A DNA stretch of 64,000 nt. Origin: Paraburkholderia caribensis (lineage in GTDB: Bacteria > Pseudomonadota > Gammaproteobacteria > Burkholderiales > Burkholderiaceae). The position numbers and the translations under genes are program-made. The notes under the pieces were generated by a model. It did not search any database, was not told the origin of the DNA, and saw only the letters and a program-made list of their open reading frames with translations. Positions 18,888 through 28,730 of this stretch are shown here, in pieces (position 1 is the first letter of the stretch; each line of letters opens with the position of its first letter). The stretch is from assembly GCF_002902945.1 (NCBI RefSeq), contig NZ_CP026102.1, positions 744,001 to 808,000 of the forward strand. The letters run 5' to 3'.

Positions 18888-19733
18888 ATGTCCACGCTGA
18901 TCGAACCTCACGCGCTTGCCGCTTTACATGACTTCGTCGAACGCCATCCGCGGCTTTTCGTGCTGACGGGCGCAGGCATCAGCACCGATTCCGGCATTCC
19001 CGGCTATCGCGACGAAAACGGCGAATGGAAGCGCTCGCCGCCCATCACGTTGCAGGAGTTTCTTGGCTCCGTCGCGTCGCGCCAGCGTTACTGGGCGCGC
19101 AGCACGGTCGGCTGGCCGGTGGTCGCGAAGGCCGCGCCGAATGCCGCGCATCACGCGCTCGCGCGGCTCGAAGCGGCCGGACACGTCGGCGCGCTCGTGA
19201 CGCAGAACGTCGACGGGCTGCATCAGCGCGCGGGCAGCAGCGACGTGATCGAACTGCATGGCAGTATCGGCGCAGTGACGTGTCTCGATTGCAATTCGCA
19301 TCACACGCGCGCGTCGATCCAGCAAACCCTGATCAACGCGAACCCCGCGCTGCTCGATGTGATTGCCGAACCGGCCGCCGACGGCGACGCGCATCTCGAA
19401 TGGCACGACCTTGGCTCGTTCCGCATTCCGGCGTGTCCGCACTGCGGCGGGCTGCTCAAGCCCGATGTCGTGTTCTTCGGCGAGAACGTGCCGAAGGCGC
19501 GCGTCGAGGCGGCCACGCGCGCGCTCGATGCCGCCGACGCGATGCTCGTGGTCGGCTCGTCGCTGATGGTGTATTCGGGCTACCGTTTCTGCGTGTGGGC
19601 GCAGAAGATGGGCAAGCCGGTCGCCGCGATCAACCTCGGGCGCACGCGCGCAGATGCGCTGCTGTCGCTGAAGATGGAAGCGCCATGCGGCGATGCGCTC
19701 GCCGCGCTCGCGGGGCGTCTCGCGGCCGGCTGA
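18888..19733 (+). CDS. Sirtuin, NAD-dependent protein deacylase
   Basis: A 281-aa Sir2-family enzyme that removes acyl groups from lysines while consuming NAD. The motifs are LTGAGIS, GIPGYRD, TQNVDGLH, the catalytic His in IELHGSIG, and a zinc site from CLDC and CPHC pairs. GSSLMVYSGY closes the NAD pocket. The ATG at 18888 gives the normal family N-terminus. It is cotranscribed in order with the small Cys-rich gene before it and the FMN-binding gene after it. Confidence 0.92.
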   Translation: MSTLIEPHALAALHDFVERHPRLFVLTGAGISTDSGIPGYRDENGEWKRSPPITLQEFLGSVASRQRYWARSTVGWPVVAKAAPNAAHHALARLEAAGHVGALVTQNVDGLHQRAGSSDVIELHGSIGAVTCLDCNSHHTRASIQQTLINANPALLDVIAEPAADGDAHLEWHDLGSFRIPACPHCGGLLKPDVVFFGENVPKARVEAATRALDAADAMLVVGSSLMVYSGYRFCVWAQKMGKPVAAINLGRTRADALLSLKMEAPCGDALAALAGRLAAG

Positions 19734-19780
19734 TGCACGCCCGTGCCCGCCAGCTTCATGTCAATTCACAAGGACCGCCG

Positions 19781-20386
19781 ATGCTCACGTCGATAGAAGA
19801 ACTGGAAGCGCTGTACGGGCAGCCGCACGAGCGCTCGATACGCAAGGAGATTCCGTACGTCAACGACTGCTATCGCGCGTTCATCGAGCAATCGCCGTTC
19901 ATCGTGCTGGCCACGGCGGGCCCCGAAGGACTCGACTGCTCGCCGCGTGGCGATGCGCCCGGCTTCGTGCGGCTGATCGACGAACGCACGCTCGCCATTC
20001 CCGACCGCGTCGGCAACAACCGTGTCGACAGTCTGCGCAACGTGATCGTCAATCCGCATGTGGGGCTGCTGTTCGTCGTGCCGGGTGTCGGCGAGACGCT
20101 GCGCGTCAATGGACGCGGGCGCGTATCAGCCGACCCGGCGCTGCTCGAGAGCTTCGCAGTCGATGGCAAGAGGCCGCGCACGGTGCTGATCGTCGATGTC
20201 GACGCGGTGTACTTTCATTGCTCGAAAGCGCTGGCCCGCTCGAAGCTGTGGGACCCGGCGCGCCACGTCGAGCGCTCGCGGCTGCCGAGCGCGGGCGACA
20301 TGCACAAGCGCATTTTCGGTGAGACTTTCGACGCGCTCGCGTATGATCGCGACCTCGTTGAACGGATGCGAACCGGTCTCTACTGA
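19781..20386 (+). CDS. Pyridoxamine 5'-phosphate oxidase-family protein
   Basis: A 201-aa FMN-binding split-barrel protein. The segment PFIVLATAGPEGLDCSPRGDAPGFV is typical of the MSMEG_1061-like group, in which the Ser-Pro-Arg-Gly-Asp run lies at the flavin site. It may reduce or oxidise a small substrate; the real one is unknown. AAGGA lies before the ATG at 19781. It is 47 bp after the sirtuin gene and 10 bp before the methyltransferase gene. Confidence 0.82.
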   Translation: MLTSIEELEALYGQPHERSIRKEIPYVNDCYRAFIEQSPFIVLATAGPEGLDCSPRGDAPGFVRLIDERTLAIPDRVGNNRVDSLRNVIVNPHVGLLFVVPGVGETLRVNGRGRVSADPALLESFAVDGKRPRTVLIVDVDAVYFHCSKALARSKLWDPARHVERSRLPSAGDMHKRIFGETFDALAYDRDLVERMRTGLY

Positions 20387-20396
20387 TTGAACCGCC

Positions 20397-21011
20397 ATGA
20401 CTATGCCTGATCTCAACCTGCGCCAGCACGCGCCTTCCGCCGAGCGCAACCGCGAGCCGATCCTCGCCGTGCTCGAACGCGTGCTGCCCGCGACGGGCAC
20501 CGTGCTCGAAATCGCGAGCGGCACGGGCCAGCACGCCATCCACTTCGCGGCGGCGCTGCCGGATCTCGTCTGGCAGCCCAGCGACCTCGACGGCGAGGCG
20601 CGCGCGTCGATCGCCGCATGGACAGCCCATAGCGGGCTGACCAACGTGCGGCCGCCGCTCGCGATCGACGTGCGCGACGCGTCGTGGGGCATCGAAGCCG
20701 CCGCTGCGATCGTCTGCATCAACATGATCCATATCTCGCCGTGGGCGTCCGCGCAGGGGCTGATCGGCGGCGCGGGGCGGCTGCTGGGACCGGGCGGCGT
20801 GCTCTTTCTGTATGGGCCGTACCGGCGCGGCGGCGCGCATACGGCGCCGACCAACGCTGCGTTCGACGACCAGTTGCAACGCCGCAATCCCGCATGGGGC
20901 GTGCGCAACATGGAAGACGTGATGGCGCTGGCGGAGGCGGCGGGCTTCGATGCCGACGAGCCAATCGCGATGCCCGCCAACAACTTCAGCCTCGTGTTCA
21001 GGAAACGTTAG
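20397..21011 (+). CDS. DUF938 SAM-dependent methyltransferase
   Basis: A 204-aa class I methyltransferase of the DUF938 family. VLEIASGTGQHAIHFA (about residues 36-51) is the SAM-binding motif I. WQPSDLD and INMIHISPW follow in the family's usual places. The methyl acceptor is unknown. The gene begins only 10 bp after the FMN-binding gene, so it closes a transcript that also contains the sirtuin. Confidence 0.85.
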   Translation: MTMPDLNLRQHAPSAERNREPILAVLERVLPATGTVLEIASGTGQHAIHFAAALPDLVWQPSDLDGEARASIAAWTAHSGLTNVRPPLAIDVRDASWGIEAAAAIVCINMIHISPWASAQGLIGGAGRLLGPGGVLFLYGPYRRGGAHTAPTNAAFDDQLQRRNPAWGVRNMEDVMALAEAAGFDADEPIAMPANNFSLVFRKR

Positions 21012-21299
21012 CGGGCACGGCGGGTCTGACGCTTCACCGTGTGCTCGACCCCTTGCCGTTGCACGACAAACGTTCCCGGCCCGTTTCGCGGACTAAGCTT
21101 GATAGAGCCCGCAGCGGGCCGCGAAAGCGCGGCGAAAGCCCGCATGCATCGGCCGTGCCGGACACGAACAGGACAGGCGGGGAGTACGCGAGCGTCATCC
21201 CGTCATTTCTTTTATCCTTTCATCCTCGACGCCGCGCCCTGATGGTGGGCGCAGCTTCACGACTTACCGCCGCGCTGCGGTGGAATCAGGAGAATTCAC

Positions 21300-22709
<1,410 letters not shown>

Positions 22710-22760
22710 GCGGGACGGGCTTTGTTCGCGCAGTAAAGCGCGGATCGCTCTGAGTTCAAA

Positions 22761-22797
22761 CGCCCCGGCGCCTCACGGCGCCGGGGCGTTTGCCTTT
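22761..22797 (+). terminator. Rho-independent terminator after gnd
   Basis: A 12-bp perfect stem, CGCCCCGGCGCC (22761-22772) with its complement at 22777-22788, closes a TCAC loop and is followed by TTTGCCTTT. Confidence 0.85.
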
Positions 22798-23026
22798 GCG
22801 CCGCTGATTGTTTCAATCAGTGCACACTTTTTGGAACACAGTGTTGCAATTATATGATCTTAAAAAGTGGGCTGTGCGCTGAATTGGATGAATTATTTCA
22901 ATATTCGCAACATAGTTTAGCGAGATAGGGGATTTCCCTAGGACGTTTCCTTCCATAGACTTGCATCAACGCTGACGGACACGACGTTCGCAGCGAATCC
23001 AAAAAACAAGTTCTCGGAGGTTGTCC

Positions 23027-23338
23027 ATGAAAGCCCTGATTTCCGCAGTCGTTCTTGCCGCCGCTGTTGCCGCTCCCGTTGCAGCGTTTGCTCAATCGAG
23101 CCAGCAGCCGCTGACGCGCACCGAAGTTCGCGCCGATCTGGCCCGTCTGGAAAAGGCTGGCTACGATCCGCTGTCGGATCGCCAGAACTACCCGAACAAC
23201 ATCCAGGCCGCGGAAGCGCGTGTCCACGCAGAAGACGCCAACGCAAGCGGCTATGGCGTGCAGACCAACGGCACGTCGCAGGCAGGCCGCTCGCTGGCCG
23301 ACGAGAAGGGCCCGCGTTCCGTGTTCTTCGGCAACTGA
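23027..23338 (+). CDS. DUF4148 small exported protein (copy 1)
   Basis: A 103-aa protein with a clear signal peptide cut near AFAQSS, then the DUF4148 pattern LTRTEVRADLARLEKAGYDPLSDRQNYPNN. Such proteins are exported, abundant in Burkholderiaceae and of unknown function. GGAGG lies 6 nt before the ATG. The 229-bp gap upstream contains a strikingly AT-rich patch (about 22800-22920), likely its promoter. Two further DUF4148 genes lie in the window. Confidence 0.88.
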   Translation: MKALISAVVLAAAVAAPVAAFAQSSQQPLTRTEVRADLARLEKAGYDPLSDRQNYPNNIQAAEARVHAEDANASGYGVQTNGTSQAGRSLADEKGPRSVFFGN

Positions 23339-23414
23339 TCGCCGGCGGAGCCGACACCGTCGCCAGATCGACGGCGCCCGTTGGGGTCCGCGAGCCCCAA
23401 TCGACACGCGCAGG

Positions 23415-23460
23415 TAAAAAAACGCCGCCCAAGGTAAAACCGGGGCGGCGTTTTTTTTGC
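23415..23460. terminator. Bidirectional rho-independent terminator
   Basis: The stem AACGCCGCCC pairs with GGGCGGCGTT; it is preceded by A7 and followed by T8. It separates the convergent DUF4148 and DUF2968 genes and can serve both. Confidence 0.92.
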
Positions 23461-23498
23461 GTCCGACGCGGGCGAAACCCGTCGGGCAGCGCGTCGCC

Positions 23499-24248
23499 TT
23501 ACCGCGGCATATGCGGAATCGACTCGTTGTTCGCGACGTTCAACTGATGCACCTGCCGATGCACCTTGTTCAACTGCGCCTGCGCGGCCGTGCGTTGCGC
23601 CTCGAGTTGCGCGAGGTCCTTGCGCAACTGATGCTGCCGGTTCGTCACCGCCTGATCCTGCTCGGTCGTGCGCTGCAAGCCCTGACGCAGCCGTTCCGCG
23701 TGCGCTTCGGATTCAGCGATGGCCCGCTTCATCTGCTCGTTCTGCGCTTCGAGTTGCAAGCGACGGGTCTCACCGTCGGAAAGCCGTGTCGCCTGATCCT
23801 GCATATGGTGGAACAGTTGCCTCGCCGTATTGATGTCGGTGGTACTCAACACGCGCCATAGACGGTCTTCCTGAAACAGTGCGGCGAAGTATTTCATTTC
23901 TTTTGGGTAAAACAGCAGGCTGACCGAATAGTCAAAAGTGCGAAACGTGTGGAAGGTCGTGAGCTCGGCGTTGTCGATCATGCGTTCTACATCGGCTGCG
24001 TCGGCCAGTTGCACGGTGCGTCCGTTCGGCGCCGAGGGCGTGACCTGCACCGCATGCAGCGGCGTGACGGGACGCGGCGGCGGGCTGACCGGGCGCGCTT
24101 CGATGGTTGCGCCCGCATCGCTTTCGCTGGCGGGCAGGTCGTCGAGCCGTGCGGGTTCGGCTTGCGGGGCGTGCTGTGGCGGGAAGTGAAAGTGAGCCGC
24201 GGCGCCATTGCTGACAGCCGTGCGACGCATGTTCAGGAGATTTTTCAC
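23499..24248 (-). CDS. DUF2968 coiled-coil protein
   Basis: A 249-aa protein matching DUF2968. The first 80 residues are low-complexity and Pro-rich. The core (LADAADVERMIDN through FAALFQEDRLWRVLST) is the conserved domain, and the last 100 residues form a long coiled coil rich in Gln, Glu and Ala. I chose the GTG at 24248 because GAGGA lies 9 nt upstream. No clear signal peptide is visible from this start, although relatives are usually exported. It is 55 bp downstream of a small gene with a strong ribosome binding site and probably shares its transcript. Confidence 0.78.
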   Translation of the reverse strand: MKNLLNMRRTAVSNGAAAHFHFPPQHAPQAEPARLDDLPASESDAGATIEARPVSPPPRPVTPLHAVQVTPSAPNGRTVQLADAADVERMIDNAELTTFHTFRTFDYSVSLLFYPKEMKYFAALFQEDRLWRVLSTTDINTARQLFHHMQDQATRLSDGETRRLQLEAQNEQMKRAIAESEAHAERLRQGLQRTTEQDQAVTNRQHQLRKDLAQLEAQRTAAQAQLNKVHRQVHQLNVANNESIPHMPR

Positions 24249-24303
24249 GTTCGATCCTCGGTAGGCGGCCGGGAAGCCATACCGCTTAAGGGTTGCGGGC
24301 GCA

Positions 24304-24624
24304 TCAATGCAGCGTGCGTTGCCTGCGCGCGATATCGTCGAATAGTGCATGGCCTGGTTCCAGTGCGAAGAGCCACGACTGGTCGTATTCGCTGAGCGCT
24401 TCCAGCGCCTCGCGCAACTGTTCCAGGGCGACCGCGGGAATCTCGACGCTCGCTTCCACGCCGCTCGACAGGCGGCTCACGCTTGCCAGTTGCACGAGGG
24501 CATCGGCGGCCTCGGCGACGTCGACGGCGAAAACGAGATGCGCATTGAGCAGTTCGACCAGCGCAGGCGATGCAGTCATCTCGTCGACATTCAGTTGTAC
24601 GGCAAGAAACAACGCCTTGTTCAT
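24304..24624 (-). CDS. Hypothetical protein, 106 aa
   Basis: I do not recognise this family. The predicted protein is acidic, Ala- and Leu-rich and helical, without signal peptide or membrane segment. A consensus AGGAGG lies 6 nt before the ATG, which argues that it is translated. The gene precedes the DUF2968 gene on the same strand by 55 bp and is likely its operon partner. Confidence 0.65.
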   Translation of the reverse strand: MNKALFLAVQLNVDEMTASPALVELLNAHLVFAVDVAEAADALVQLASVSRLSSGVEASVEIPAVALEQLREALEALSEYDQSWLFALEPGHALFDDIARRQRTLH

Positions 24625-24866
24625 GGAACCTCCTCGTCAGATGGAAACGCTGAAGTGGAATGAACCGTCTCGCCGCGCATCGCGCTTGCGGGCATGCGCA
24701 TGTTTGTTGACCGCAGCAAGTTTCAGTATAGGCGAGCACTCCAGCTATGCAATGGCCCCGCAAGCCGCATGTATCGGTCTTGTCCAGCCATGTGAGCAAG
24801 ACGCGTGCATGCGCGCGAGCGCCACTATAATGACCAATCCGACCCACGTCATTGCGCAACACCGAC

Positions 24867-25178
24867 ATGAAAATCGTCCGCAGCAGAACGTTCAAGGCAG
24901 AGCGTCCATGGGGCGCGCTCGATATCGCCAACATGAACGGCATCACCACGCGCCTTCACTGGACCGACCAGCCGTACAAATGGCACGTCAACGATGGCGA
25001 GGAAGTCTTCGCCGTGCTGGACGGGCGCGTGGAGATGCGCTACCGCGAAGCGGGCATCGAGCATTCCACCGTGCTGGAGACGGGCGATGTGTTTCACGCA
25101 TCGGTCGGCACGGAACACGTTGCGCATCCAATCGGCGAGGCGCGCATTCTGGTGATCGAGTCCGAAGGCAGCGTATGA
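24867..25178 (+). CDS. Cupin-fold protein
   Basis: A 103-aa single-domain cupin. VNDGEEVFAVLDGRVEMRY and the later GDVFHASVGTEHVAHP are the two cupin motifs, with metal-ligand-like Glu and His residues. It is short and stands alone, divergent from the 106-aa gene. Enzymatic or sensory role is unknown. Confidence 0.8.
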   Translation: MKIVRSRTFKAERPWGALDIANMNGITTRLHWTDQPYKWHVNDGEEVFAVLDGRVEMRYREAGIEHSTVLETGDVFHASVGTEHVAHPIGEARILVIESEGSV

Positions 25179-25431
25179 CCCGTCGTTTTCGCTGATGGGG
25201 CGAAATTGATTGGGATTGCAGAAGGAATCATCGAGCAGGCCGAAGCAGCAGTGCGGACGAGTTGTGCGCCGGCGACTGGCGTGTCGGGGCCGTGCCATCC
25301 GCGCCTGTCCGCTCGTCATAATGTCGGCGGACAGTCGAGGCATAATATTTGCACTGCATATCCCGCTACACGTTCAAACGACGCGCGGCCCCTATGAGCC
25401 GCCGTCCCATACCGCGTCGAGGGCCACAAAA

Positions 25432-26172
25432 ATGACAGTAAAACGGCAATACGTCGTCACGCAGGCGTTGGTCTCGCTAGCCGTCGCGAGCATGCTCGGT
25501 GCGTGCACCACGTACCCGTGGGAAGCGGCGCCGTCGCCGGCGCCCACATACCGGACTTCGGGCGGCGCGGCCGCCAGTGGCGTGCCGGCCGGGTTCTATC
25601 GCGTGAATCCGGGCGATACGCTGCAAAGCATCGCCGGCGCGTACGGCCAGCGCACCCAGGACATCGCGTCATGGAACGGTCTGACGTTGTCGTCGCCTGT
25701 TGCGCCTGGGCAGTTGCTGCGAGTCGGCCCGCCCGCCTATGCGCAGACCACGCCCGTGCCGACACCCGCGCCGACCACCACGCCCGTTCAGCCCGCGCCC
25801 GTTGCGCCCGCGCAGGTGACGCTCGCATGGCCGCTGCGCGGTCCGATCCTCAAGCCGTTCGTGCCGGGCAAGTCGAAGGGGATCGTGATCGGCGGGCGTC
25901 CGGGCGATCAGGTGCGAGCGGCCGCGACCGGGCGGGTCGTCTACGCGGGCACGCTCGAGGCCTACGGGCCGCTTGTCATCGTCAAGCACGACGATACGCT
26001 GATCACGGCGTACGGCCAGAACAGCCGGCTGCTGGTGCAAGAGGGCGATGCCGTCACGCAAGGCCAGCCGATCGGCGAAGTCGGCGTCGACAACAACGGC
26101 GTGCCGTCCATCCAGTTCGAAGTGCGCAAGGACGGCAAGCCTGTCGATCCGCTTGCGTGGCTGCCGCGCTGA
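25432..26172 (+). CDS. LysM lipoprotein with degenerate M23 domain (NlpD/EnvC-like)
   Basis: A 246-aa lipoprotein. The lipobox ASMLGAC places the lipidated Cys at about residue 24. A LysM domain (about residues 60-105, YRVNPGDTLQSIAGAYG) binds peptidoglycan. After a Pro/Thr linker comes an M23 domain that lacks the zinc ligands: the expected HxxxD is IGGRPGD, and HxH is SIQFE. Such degenerate M23 proteins (NlpD, EnvC) activate cell-division amidases rather than cut themselves. The ATG at 25432 was chosen because it starts the signal peptide. Confidence 0.85.
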   Translation: MTVKRQYVVTQALVSLAVASMLGACTTYPWEAAPSPAPTYRTSGGAAASGVPAGFYRVNPGDTLQSIAGAYGQRTQDIASWNGLTLSSPVAPGQLLRVGPPAYAQTTPVPTPAPTTTPVQPAPVAPAQVTLAWPLRGPILKPFVPGKSKGIVIGGRPGDQVRAAATGRVVYAGTLEAYGPLVIVKHDDTLITAYGQNSRLLVQEGDAVTQGQPIGEVGVDNNGVPSIQFEVRKDGKPVDPLAWLPR

Positions 26173-26372
26173 ATCGCATGGCGAGCCGGTGACGGACGCC
26201 CAACACCTCGACAGCCGACAGTTGGTCCGCAGCGTTCAGTTGGCTTCTCCAGTATCGATGAAAGGCCCGTGACAGCGGGCTGTGCCGCGTTTGGCATGGT
26301 GCGTGCAGCACGGCTATCGAGCGTGGCGTAGCGCGCGCGCTCGCCAACCTTGACCGTTACTGGAGACGCATC

Positions 26373-26621
26373 ATGACTCACCTGCTTGTGAAAGACCTGT
26401 CGAGGGTCGACGAACTCGACCGCGAAACTGCCAAAGCCGTGCGTGGCGGCATGCTCACCGTTACCAAGCCGACGGAGCCGAGCCCGTGGCCGGGTTTCCC
26501 CGAGGCGCCGAAAATGCCCTGGCCGCCGATGCATCTACCCGTTCCGCCCGTGTATGCGGGCGGCGGGCCGGTCATCATGCCGTATCACGGCGACGTGCCG
26601 CCGGAAGTGCATCCGGTTTGA
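26373..26621 (+). CDS. Small peptide with VRGG leader-like end
   Basis: An 82-aa peptide. The first 26 residues (ending DRETAKAVRGG) look like a double-glycine leader of secreted or modified peptides. The rest is rich in Pro, Gly and aromatic residues (PSPWPGFPEAPKMPWPPMHLP), without Cys. GGAG precedes the ATG and a good terminator follows the stop. I cannot assign a function. No protease/ABC exporter or modifying enzyme is adjacent, so a RiPP-like or bacteriocin-like role is only a possibility. Confidence 0.65.
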   Translation: MTHLLVKDLSRVDELDRETAKAVRGGMLTVTKPTEPSPWPGFPEAPKMPWPPMHLPVPPVYAGGGPVIMPYHGDVPPEVHPV

Positions 26622-26644
26622 TGGGCGCCTGCGTTCGGCCCAGC

Positions 26645-26681
26645 GAGGCGAGCCATCCCGTGTGGCTCGCCTCTTCTTGTT
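26645..26681 (+). terminator. Rho-independent terminator after the VRGG peptide gene
   Basis: The stem AGGCGAGCCA/TGGCTCGCCT (26646-26655 and 26663-26672) has a 7-nt loop and is followed by CTTCTTGTT. Confidence 0.8.
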
Positions 26682-26882
26682 GACGGTGCGGGTGTGAGCG
26701 CGCGAACAGGAAGGGGCCGATCCACGTCCCATCAACCGCAATGCGACGCTCATGGCGTCATGCGCTGTCGCTTCGCATTGCGTCGGCAGATATCTGCCCG
26801 CGGACCGGCCGCCGATACTCTGTCACAACCGCCCAGGGCGGACTATCGGGATTCTTCGAAACTGGTGTGAGACTGTTCCGAC

Positions 26883-28526
26883 TCACGTCAATGCAATCTG
26901 CACCACCTTCACGATCACGAGCGCGACGGCCACCACCAGATAGCCGCGCAGCGCACCCATCCAGATACGGCGCGAGAGCGTCATGATGGGCTTCGACAGT
27001 GTGTCGAGCGGCGGCGTGCGCCATGTTGCGCGTTCGGCTTTGCTGACGAACGGCGCGCCGTCCGTCATCGGTGCGCCCCGCAGCCGCCGCAGCGCTGTCG
27101 CCGCGACGAGCGCCACCACGGCGAGCAGCGTGCCGCCCGCGAGAATCTTGACGATCGCGTGTCCGCTGATGTCGGGATAGACGACAGACGCCGTGAGCAC
27201 GATCGAGAGCAGCACCAGCGCCCACACCACACCGCCCGTGAACAGGTTCAGCCCTTTCGAGTTGACCCACGGCCCGAGCACCGCGCGGTCGTTGCACAGC
27301 AGAAGCAGGAATACGGTTGCGCTCGGCAGCAGCACGCCCGCGAGCGTCTGCACGGCTTCCGTCAGCAGACCGAGCGGGCTGCCCGGAATCAGCACGAGTC
27401 CTGCCGCCGCCGCCACGATGCCGAAGTACACGAGATAGAAACCCTTTGCATCGGCGACGCCGCGATGCAGCGAATGACGGATCTTGAACACGTCGCCGAT
27501 CGCATAGGCCGTCGACAGCGACACGGCCGCCGCGCCGATGATGCACGCGTCGATCAGCGCGATCGCGAACAGCACCGCGGGCGTGCGGCCCGCATACCGT
27601 TCGAGGCCGGCGATCACGCCGCCCGCATCGGTGAACTGGCCGAACTCCGGCTTGCCGCCGAACAGCGCGGCGCTGAACGAGATCATCGCGATGGCGCCGA
27701 TCAGCACGAACACGATGCCGATCCACAGGTCGGCCTTTTCGTACTTCATGAAGCGCGGCGTGATGCGCTTGTCGATCACGTAGCTCTGCTGGAAGAAGAG
27801 CTGCCACGGCGCGACCGTCGTGCCGACGATGCCGATCACCAGCAGCATCACGTCCGAGAGCCTCGCGTGCGCGGGCCATGCGGGAATGAACAGATGGTGC
27901 GTCATCTGCGAGACGGGCGGATGGATCGTCACGAGCACGGGCACGAGCAACAGGCTCAGCAGGCACAGCACGATCGCAAAGCGCTCGAAGCGTTTGAAGT
28001 CGCCGGTGCTGACGGCCGCCATCGTCAATGCGGCCGCGATACACACGCCCGCCACTTTCGATACGCCGAAGAAGTCGAGCACGAACGTAATGCCGATGAA
28101 CTCGGTGACGATGGTCAACGCATTGAGGATGAACAGGTCGATGACGCTGAACGCGCCCCAGAACTTGCCGAAGCGCTCGAATATCAGGCGCGCATGACCG
28201 ACGCCCGTGACGGCGCCCAGGCGCAGCACCATCTCCTGATTGACATACAGCACGGGCACGAGCAGCAGCAGCGTCCACAGCAGCGTGGTGCCGTAGTTCT
28301 GCCCGGCCTGCGTATAGGTGCCGAAGGCGCCCGCGTCGTTGTCGCCGACCATCACGATGAGGCCGGGTCCGACGATCGCAAGCAGCGTGCGCAAACGCGC
28401 GCCCCAGCTGTTGCGGGGCGCAGTGTCGTGATGCGCGATCGTACCGAGTGCGCCGCGGATATCGCCGACATGCGCGTCGTCGAGAACGGCGGGGCGCGTC
28501 GGCAGGGCTTGTGGTGGTGTTGCCAT
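26883..28526 (-). CDS. Nramp-family transporter with non-canonical metal site
   Basis: A 547-aa inner-membrane protein with about 11-12 hydrophobic segments and Nramp-fold similarity. The metal-binding motif of TM1, normally DPGN, reads GDNDAGAFGTY. The TM6 motif, normally MPH with a metal-selecting Met, reads VAPWQLFFQQS. The usual transition-metal site is therefore absent, as in Nramp-related proteins that carry other ions. A hydrophilic N-terminal extension of about 45 residues and a C-terminal extension are present. AGGGAG precedes the ATG. A 53-aa gene lies 42 bp upstream in the same direction. The transported ion cannot be named. Confidence 0.82.
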   Translation of the reverse strand: MATPPQALPTRPAVLDDAHVGDIRGALGTIAHHDTAPRNSWGARLRTLLAIVGPGLIVMVGDNDAGAFGTYTQAGQNYGTTLLWTLLLLVPVLYVNQEMVLRLGAVTGVGHARLIFERFGKFWGAFSVIDLFILNALTIVTEFIGITFVLDFFGVSKVAGVCIAAALTMAAVSTGDFKRFERFAIVLCLLSLLLVPVLVTIHPPVSQMTHHLFIPAWPAHARLSDVMLLVIGIVGTTVAPWQLFFQQSYVIDKRITPRFMKYEKADLWIGIVFVLIGAIAMISFSAALFGGKPEFGQFTDAGGVIAGLERYAGRTPAVLFAIALIDACIIGAAAVSLSTAYAIGDVFKIRHSLHRGVADAKGFYLVYFGIVAAAAGLVLIPGSPLGLLTEAVQTLAGVLLPSATVFLLLLCNDRAVLGPWVNSKGLNLFTGGVVWALVLLSIVLTASVVYPDISGHAIVKILAGGTLLAVVALVAATALRRLRGAPMTDGAPFVSKAERATWRTPPLDTLSKPIMTLSRRIWMGALRGYLVVAVALVIVKVVQIALT

Positions 28527-28568
28527 TGTTATTCTCCCTTGAACGGATATAGGTCGAATGATTTCCGT

Positions 28569-28730
28569 TTATGTGGCTTGCCGCTTGCGCAGGCGGGCGG
28601 CAATGCTGCTGAGCGTGCTGGCGAGCTTCGCGGCTACGTGGCGTCGCTCTTGATGCAGCGAAAGGAACGCGTCGTAGTGCGCGCGCGCTTCGCGGGTTTG
28701 CGGCAAGGTCGAAAGAAGCAGGAAGTACAT
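28569..28730 (-). CDS. Small protein upstream of the Nramp-like gene, 53 aa
   Basis: A short open frame, read from 28730 to the TAA at 28569, encodes MYFLLLSTLPQTREARAHYD and continues with a basic helical C-terminus (ARLRKRQAT). GGAG lies about 8-11 nt before the ATG. The stop is 42 bp before the Nramp-like start, so the two are probably cotranslated or coregulated. There is a weak hydrophobic start but no clear signal or membrane segment. I do not recognise the family; conservation next to Nramp genes would be decisive. Confidence 0.6.
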   Translation of the reverse strand: MYFLLLSTLPQTREARAHYDAFLSLHQERRHVAAKLASTLSSIAARLRKRQAT

